This document shows positions 37,201-46,200 of a stretch of 64,000 nt of DNA, in pieces (positions within the stretch are counted from its first letter, which is position 1; each line of letters opens with the position of its first letter). The stretch is taken from positions 22,713,915 to 22,777,914 of the forward strand of contig CAIIXF020000001.1 in NCBI GenBank assembly GCA_903813345.2, given 5' to 3'. The translations under genes were made by a program, and so were the position numbers. The notes below the pieces were generated by a model. The model saw only the letters and a program-made list of their open reading frames with translations. It did no database searches and had not been told where the DNA came from. This DNA comes from Owenia fusiformis (lineage: Eukaryota; Annelida; Polychaeta; Sabellida; Oweniidae).

Positions 37201-40200
37201 CTTGTAATGCATTTATCAAAATATTTCTACATGTATGTAGGTTTTCAGCTTCTTACCTCATCTGTTCCTCACCTCAACTGTTTGTCATATCTCATCTGTT
37301 TTTCACCTCAATTGTTTCTCACATTATCTGTTTCTCAGCATCTGATTCTCACCTCATCTGATTCTCACATTATCTTTACTTCATCTCATTTCATCTAATT
37401 CTCACCTCATCTGATCCTCACCTCATCTTAACTGATTTACACCTCATCACTTCACCTGAATTTTACCTCTTGTGGTTGTGTTTCTCAGCATCTGATTCTC
37501 ACCTCATCTGATCCTGACCTCATCTAATTCTCACATTGTCTTTACTTCATCTCATTTCATCTGATTCTCACCTCATCTTAACTGATTTACACCTCATCAC
37601 TTCACCTGAATTCTACCTCTTGTGGTTACAGAAGGAGAAGTTTGGAGGTCCAAGAAACCATGAAGAGTTGAAGAGGTTTGTCTCCAAGATGAAGGAAGCT
37701 GGAGAACAACAGGAACAGGCCACAGAGGGAAAAATACCTGAACCAGTAGAAAGGAATGATGAACCTCAGGTATGGAAGATATAAGGTTTTTAGAAGACCT
37801 CTTTACTAGTATTGAAAACAAACATCATAATTCTAAAAAATTTGAAATATAAATACAATGATAGTCCTGCGGAATCGATGGAACTGGTTGCCTTCTAGGA
37901 TGTATGCTATGTCTTTGTATTTTCTTCATCTATATGTTATTGACTTTCAAAATCAGAACTGTGTCGGTTTGGCACTGGTGGGCAAAATTTTTTACAGCCT
38001 TGTATAGGTGGCGCCCCCTATGAAATACCCTTCTAATTAAGGATTTTTTTTTCAATGATCTTGAGCAGAGTCTTTAACTCAAGCTACCTAGTATAACATG
38101 TTATATATCCTTAATAGCATGTCTATTTTTTTTCCTTACCTAAAATCTCATATTTACAGAGTACTGGTCATTTATCCCCCCTGATATCACATATATTCCA
38201 AGGGGTCACTATGTTTTGAAGGCATAAAATTTGAACAAAGCGTAATCCCGATCTCACATTATTCATAGATATGACTTGATACATGTTTGGGATGGTGTTA
38301 AAATAAAAAGCTTCTGTCTTAAATATTTTAAGAGTAAAAAATTATTTGTTATTACAGTAAATCCTAATATTAAACGATGCAATTCGTACAAAGGTTACAT
38401 TCAAAAGTCTATTTTGACTAAATTATCCTTAACACCATCATGAATTTAAAAACATTTTATTATATGAAGTAACTATTTTAATTTTAACACATGAAAACAG
38501 AAATCAAGGATTGAGCACTAATTGTTTAGTATATAACCCATGGTCATGCCACCATGTTTGAAGGGGGGGGGGTTATGTTACCGGACATTCTGCTATTGAG
38601 TTGATGTTAACATGGAATACTTATTAACTTCATACAGGCAAGGCTAGATAGTTACTGGATGATGAAAGGGTTTGAAATACTGTTCATAAAAATTTGTATC
38701 TATCATTAATAAATTAATTTACCATCCTTTGTCAAAGATATTGTAGCTCATTGAGTGTCAGCTTTTATTCCGTTAACAAGGGTATCATTTTTGGTCTCTT
38801 TATCCATACTTCTTGGACAGCTTGCAGAACAATTCCTTCATCAAGATCATCATCATTTGTTTCATTGGTGACTGTGACTATTAGTCTATGTTTATGCAAC
38901 ACTCTTCACCTTTGCAAAGGCAAAATGTACTGCAGGACGAAGTAGTCTTACAGCACAGACAACAATCTATACAACAAATGATATCATTGCTTGTAGATGA
39001 GCATGTTTCCTCAAAGGCCTTGGCCTTGTTTGAAGGTGGCAATGATTGTAGTTCTGGCAGCATTTCTCTTGGTCCACACAGCAAATCTAACATCAGATGA
39101 CTGGATTAATACCATAACATGCCAGTGATCTCCCCAGGATTTTTTCATAGCAGGGGGGATTTTTTAACAAGTTTCGCCGCTCGCTTCGCTCGCATGATTT
39201 TTGTGCCAATTTTTGCCGCTCGCTTCGCTCGCTATATAAACACCAATTCTCATTTAGAAAACCTTTTATTTAACAATACATGATAATATGCTTGTAGTGT
39301 CATGAGTAGGCCTAGATCTATTCATTGTTCATTGTGTTTCCTTAAAGTCTTCTGTCCCTACATCTTCTGGGGTGCATGTCAAACCACCTTCCCCATGCTG
39401 CCTCAAAATCGAACACCTCTTCCCTTGGTCCATTTATGATAATGTTGAGGACCCTGTCCACTGTTTCTACTTTCATTATATTCTTTAGATAAGTCTTTTT
39501 AATTTTACCTTTTTTTTGAGTTTCCCGCATAAAGAACCGGAAGTCGAACTTCTTTATCATGACAACCATCAAAAGCAAGATTTGAACATTAATTCGTTCG
39601 CAATTATAATATAACTATTAATAAAAAATAATACTTCATTGTCAAATTGTAGTTTCAGTCGTTTTTATGTTTGTTTTATTCCAAATTGGCGATTTTGATG
39701 ATCGGTGATCATATCACTCCGCGTTGCAGTATAGGGGTAATCTGCGCCAGGTTCAACTGTTAACTTTTTCTAATTTTCTGAACGCACGCATCAAATGAAC
39801 GATTTTGATAGGTTAGAATGTTTTGGGCGCATGCGCATACGTAGTCAAATCAAGTGATCGAACCGAACCTGGGGCAGATTATGTCGATGACACACGATTA
39901 GTAATAGATAATTTGATTGGATATTTCGTAACTAATCATGAGTTTTGAGCCAATCAGAAGACATTTAAGATTCGGCCTTCGGAATGGCAAATCGGGAAAA
40001 ACTTTTTGAATTTTATGTGATTTCGTCGAATATCCAGGAGAATAAAATAATGTACGTAAGTTTTGAAGTAGCGGGGCGCTCAGCAGGGCGGGCGAAGCAA
40101 GCAGGGGGGGAACAGGGCGGGGAAAACGAGTGAGCAGGGGGGAGCGCCATGCAATTAGATTCTGGGGAGAACCCAGCATGCTGCTGTGAATTTAGTAGCC

Positions 40201-43200
40201 TGTGTCTTTACAGATATTGGTATATGGTCTTCTCCAATCCAACTTAAAGGAGCATTTCAAGTCTGGTGTTAACTGCTTTAGTCTTGCCTATGGGATAAAG
40301 ACTAGATGTTTTGTCACAGTCTTTCAGGCTGCGGGCAGCAAGAAGTTGTGAGGTGACATTTTTGTTGGAAGTTGACACAGACTCCATCATAACATAAGCA
40401 ATTCTATGGTGTTTTTCATAGTAGTGAAGCAATAGGATTAAGACACTAGTGTCGTCATATACTTCATTGATATTTTTTCTTCCAGTTTTTGTGTTCATAA
40501 CATATTTGTTTGTTGGTGTTTTCAGGTTACCAGATTCATCAAACATAGAGGTGTGGATGGGTGCCATTGGCCTAGCTCAAATGACTTGATAGTTTTCATA
40601 TCAACATTGGCTTTGGAAGGGGGAGGGCGCTGGGAATGACCGCCTCCTCCCTTTCCCAGATTTATTTTAGGCTAGAATTTGAAAGCTCTTGAGAGCTAAT
40701 TAAAGTCAAATGATACTATGCCATTATTTAGTGTATATCAAGCATAGAAGATCTCATTTATCATTACTATATTTACATATGTTATTCTGTACCATTGTTT
40801 CTTAAGAACCTATACAGTATGTAAATACTTTGGAGAATAAGAGCAAAATGTATATTTTAGTAAAATTCAAAGAATTTTAGTCAAAGTCAAGCTAGTTTTC
40901 TTTAAACACAATTTTCTCTTGTGTTTATTATTGGGAATATTGTGCTGAGATGTTCATAATGCATCAGAGAGGATCTAAATCTGAACATTTTCTGAGGGCA
41001 TGCCCCCCCCAATCCACGCTTCACGCACGATCCATCCATGTCCAAAAGTCAACCCCCTCCCTTGCGAAATCCTTCTGACACCCCTGTATCAAGTTGCCAG
41101 TTTATTACCAGGCTCAAACTCTAGAGTACGAGGCCCGATCAGAAAGCAAGTAACCAACTGCTCTTTTTTCTTCATACTTTATTCAATTTCATTGAAATTT
41201 TCACAGATAATGTAGAAAATATTAACCTATTAAACAAGACCAAGGACAATGGGTTAGCATCAGTTCCGTTGTTATTGCTGTTGCTATGGTGACAATTGTT
41301 TTGGGTAGGTGGGGCACCCTGTTTTAAGTCGCGTTTGAAGGCAATTTATTGAGTTTTTCTACATGATGTCATACCTCCAAATATATCAAATTTACATGTA
41401 AGACTACATTTTAACTCATAGTCCTTCAAATTAATCCGACCAAAGTCAATGCAGTTGAGGCAATGTTTCACTGTTTCACTCTGTCCTTAAACATGTCATC
41501 ATTCAAAGACTGCAAACTTATTGACTTGTTGAGATTATTGAGTTCTTCTGAGAAATTGAGGATTTCAGCAAGGGTGCATCGACTTAACATGGGGACATAC
41601 CTGATGCTATCCCCACTATAAGTCAATGGTCAATGGCGTTTTCCCCATGTTCAGTCAATGCACCCTTGCTAAAATCCTTATTTTCTCAGAAGAACAGTTG
41701 ATTGAGTCTAAACAAGTAGATTCATGTGGGATAGTATTGCTATAATCCATTTTCAAAGGTAAGAATAGGGGTTCTTAAACAGGACATTTGACTTGCTTTG
41801 CAGAACATTTTGTTGGTACTAATAAGTGGTCTCTATCATCATATCTAACCAGATTCCATTCCAAATAGGATGACGGGTGATATGCTGTCCTTGGAGAAAC
41901 AACATTCATCAACAACATTCTGTGGAAGTCTCTCCATGTCTCGGAGACTATCAGTTATCACACGTTTCAGCATGTGATACAGGAAATATTCCACGAAAGG
42001 TAATACTGTATCATCCACGAAAGCGAAGCTTGAGTGGTGATACATTGTTACCCGAGTGGAATATTTCCTGTATCACATAAGCTGAAACGTGTGATGACGA
42101 TTTTATCACATGTCTAGGAATTTTGAAGCATTTTGATTTGGTCAGTTATGATTGTGTTCAGTACTTCTGGTAACTACTATAATTTTTGATTTCGCTTTGA
42201 AACAATATGACGTCATACCGTTGTATTCGTACTTGTTTGTGAAATATTATGACGTCATATTGTTTTCCTTATCTAGAAGTGATATAATCAGTGACGTCAC
42301 ATCGTTGCTATTGATCATCACTGGTTGCCTCTAGTAACGTGTGAGACGGCCGTGTGAGACGGGAAAACTCACACGGTAATCAACCAATCAGATTACTGGA
42401 ATTTTACAGAGCATGTGATAAATAACAGTCCTTACTAGTTATATTGTCATGCAGCAAAGAAATATGGAAGCATAGATGGGTCAACAGCAGCCAAATGGAG
42501 CAGCCAGTTGCCTTCCCTTTACGCCCTAACAAGTTGCACCGTGATAAATACTGGCATTTGTAGTTTTTCTTTCTGACAATTTAGAGTTAAGAACATCTAT
42601 GAGTTCCTGGTAGCTGTTTTCCTGATGAATTACTTGCCTCGAAAGTTCTTCAACAAGGAGTCTCAATGCTTGTCATGAACATTGTTAGGGTAATTCTTGC
42701 CTGTTAATCTTGGATACCCCAGCAAATTGGTTATCTCTACTTTTCAACTGTCTGACATTAGGATGCCGACACAACCAACAAAACTCATGAGCATGTACAT
42801 GTCCCAGAGCCTGTTGATGAATGTACAGGGTGGTCAAAAAATGGAAACCCTATATTTTCCTTATATCTTTGTCATTCTCGGAAATTACTCCCTGACATTT
42901 CACACATTTGTACATCATTCAATTTCCTACCACTCTACCATATTTCATGACCATCAGACTGATAGTCACAATCTCACAGCACTTAGAATAACATGCCTCA
43001 GGTTTGGCCATCATCATGCTGTAGACAAAACAGCACAGTTATCAATGACCCGAATGCATTCCTCAGCAGGTATGGCCTGAATGACACGGATGGTCTCAGT
43101 TTTGAGGTTTGCAATTGTCCTGAGGTCATTCTCATATACTCTATCTCTGCCATATCCCCACAGGTAGGGACATTTTAGACTACGAGAACAGGTTTCCCGA

Positions 43201-46200
43201 CAGCCCAAAAGTGGCCACTGGGGTATGTTCTTTAATAAGCTGTAAAAGTGTGACTATCAATCTGATGGTCATGAAATTCAGTAGGCTTGTAGCAAATTGA
43301 ATGATGTACAAATACAAAATATCAGGGAGTTATTTTTTAAAATGACAAAGATATGAGGAAAATGGTGTAAGGGTTTCCATTTTTGACCACCCTGTATAAA
43401 AAAGGTTGTTGGGGTCCAGAAAATGACATCAGTGGCTACTTTGTACAACTGCTGGTGCATTCTAAAAATTGTGTAATCTTGCTTATATGTTTAGGTCAAC
43501 TCCTTTGCCTGATGCATGATGGTTAACATTGTGCTTGGGTCCACTGGCTTAACATCAAGAAGTGGGCTGTAGGCAAGTTTTATTGCAGGTTTAATGATGG
43601 CGCCACTAGTCCTAGCTAACCTAGTATTGTAGCCCCCGAATGATGGTGTCCCTGGTACAGATGTAACACTTCCAATAAATGGTCTAAGATTTAACCCTTA
43701 TACAACAGGGATGACCTACTTACACTGTCAACAATGAGTTTCTTTCACATTTTAAACGTGTCATCTACCCCCCCCCCTCTTCCCCCTATAAAAGGGTATA
43801 CATTATAATTTTCTGAAATATTTTAATTTAAAGAACCTATGTATCTTACATAAATAGCTTAGTTTGATAGATAGACTCACAGAATCTGCTGATATTATAT
43901 TTTTCAATGTTTCACAGTAATAACAGTGATATTTTTCATACATATTAATATTGCTGAATACAAGGAAGTCTATATTAATATATTTTTTTTCTCTTCAAAT
44001 AAATAAAGTACAAGTCTCATATTTTCACACTATCTCTGACATGGGTTAATTTAAAGTCATGAATAATTTCAGATCACAACTTTGTTTAGTTTGCAAAATA
44101 TGCTTATTAAACATAGTGACCCCTTAAAAATAGGTGGCGCTAGGGTAAAAAATCAAGCATATCTCATTAAATTTGTGATTCTATGTAATGAAACAAAGTT
44201 GACTTGTTGTTTAGACTAAATACAGTTTATCTGAATTGGTTAAAGTTTTCAACTCTACCAACAGCCCTTTAAAAAAATGTTTTTGTGAAATGGGCATTTT
44301 ACAAGGGGCGCCACCTATACAATGCTGTAAAAAAATTTGCCCACCAGTGCCAGTCCGGCACAGTTCTGATTTTAAAGGTAATTAACTTATAGATAAAGAA
44401 AATACAAAGATATAGCATACATCCTAGAAGGCAACCAAAAGTTTCAATATGCCATTATTCCGCTGGACTATGATCTCAGGGCTTTGTGCATTTTATAGAA
44501 ACATTATTATAGAGCTTTTTTTATTTCATCTTAGTATCAATTGCTTTTTCATTCTATTATGACTTGTAAAACAACAAAAAATGACATTAGACATGGCTAT
44601 ATGAAAATTGGGAGGATTTGTATGTCTATTAAACAAACAAAGTGTGCCAGGTCTTGTTCATACTATGACATTGAAAAATGCTCCCTTCTGTCTGAAATGC
44701 ACTCTGGTCACTTTTTCACGATCTGTTGTGGCTTGAGAATGAGAAAGAGAAGGGGCGTGGCTTACCATGAAACTTTAAATGTGGTTTGATTTCAGCCTCA
44801 AGTGAAGGTGCTGACAAGTGACAACTTTGACGACTCTGTTTCATCTGGCTTGTCATTCGTCAAGTTTTATGCACCTTGGTAAGTATCGTTACTTTTGTTT
44901 TCTTGTAGGTTGCATCTAGTGTAGGGTTGAAAAAACTGCTATGCGACGTTTGTCAGGGAAGTGTCATGAAAAAAGAATATTCATGATTGACAAAGGAAAT
45001 GTCAGGGGAAATGAGATTTGTCATGTAAATATCAGGGAAAGTGAGATTTGTCTGAAAAATGTTAGGAAAAAATTAGATTGGTCAGGGAAATGTCAGGGAA
45101 ATTAGATTGGTCAGGGAAATGTCAGGGAAATGAGATTGGTCAGGGATATAACAGGCAAAAGTGAGATGGGTCATGGAAATGTTGAGAAAATATCATAAGT
45201 AATCTGTAAGAATCCTGTGTTTTGTTTGTTATCCACAATGATCCCATTTTTAAAGATAAACTAATGACAAGTTAAAAACATGGTAAATACATATTTTATG
45301 ACCAAAAGTGTACCTATATTTTCTCCCAATTGATCTTGTGTGATTTGTGTTGGTAGGTGTGGTCACTGTAAGAGACTTGCTCCAACATGGGATGAGTTGT
45401 CCAAGAAGTTTAGCAATAACAACAATGTGAATGTTGCCAAAGTTGACTGCACAGAACACAAACAACTCTGCAAAAAATATGATGTAAGTAAATGTAAATG
45501 AATAATAGTACAATAACGTCATTTCTGCGGGCAATATAGTGAAGTATTGGACCTTGGGCCGATATTGACCGCCACTGTGACGTCACATATTGCTCAGGTC
45601 GATATAGTAAAATTAATGCCTTCTAAACTAGCACTAAAACCCCTAGAACTGGCCCAGCAAGGTGGTCATAATGTCCATTTGCCCTTCCACAAAGCAATAA
45701 TTTTGGAGTGCGGCGATTGGTTGAATACAAATGCTGGACCAATTTTACCAAGTATTATGTATGTTGAATCAAATAACTGAACAGAATTTCTAGTTTGTTA
45801 TTCTTACATGATCAAATTATTTAAAAGAATTGAGTGTTCTCGACCTAGAGAGTGTCATATAGGTTGGGTAGGATGGGAGTTCAGATGTGGTAACATGCCC
45901 TTATATTTGCTTAAAGAGGCACCCCTCTGGACTTTTTTGCATATTGAGTTTCACTACATATATACCCATCTACTTACCAAAGAAGAAATCCCAAATCCCC
46001 CTCTTTCAGTGTTAATTTTGCGATTGTGCTGATGATCTAATTATTTTCGAAGAAATTAATTCAATCTGAAGTTTGAATATACCGGGAAAGTTCTCCTTCA
46101 TCTGATTGGTCGTTGAATTTGTTTATCATAAACCTGATTGGCTGCCTGGTTCAAAGCGCTTGTGGGTGCTTGTGTGACTCAATGGGGATTCCCCTCTCTA

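Larger units (their letters stand above)
40244..43610 (-). pseudogene. Decayed transposon-type protein in the 6.6-kb element
   Basis: Several - strand pieces read like one broken protein. The order is 43610-43494 ([20 protein letters not shown]), about 42672-42560 ([20 protein letters not shown]), and 40567-40244 with [15 protein letters not shown] and, later, [16 protein letters not shown]. The last recalls the DTDVLVLLxHH...GCDTTSxxxGKGKK pattern of large uncharacterised repeat-linked proteins in marine invertebrates, from memory. Frameshifts, stops and inserted elements separate the pieces. The - strand frame at 38881-39093, Cys-rich ([10 protein letters not shown]), may be another part. 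Confidence 0.6.
37861..44471 (-). mobile_element. 6.6-kb inverted-repeat element filling TXNDC5-like intron 7
   Basis: Sequences at 37861-38230 recur inverted at about 44100-44471, including GGTTGCCTTCTAGGATGTAT, CACTGGTGGGCAAA and a GGTGGCGCCCC block. Ends are ATAGTCC...GGACTAT. The interior has decayed - strand coding sequence and at least three nested units (39120-40182, 41957-42095 and 42826-43394). The intron runs 37770-44795, so little else is left of it. Superfamily not assigned; no clear target duplication. Confidence 0.75.

Noticed and set aside
42335-42420. Second hairpin, GTGAGACGG...CTCACACGG
   Set aside because: Arms are short and unequal. It may belong to the palindrome at 41957-42095, but no boundaries can be drawn.
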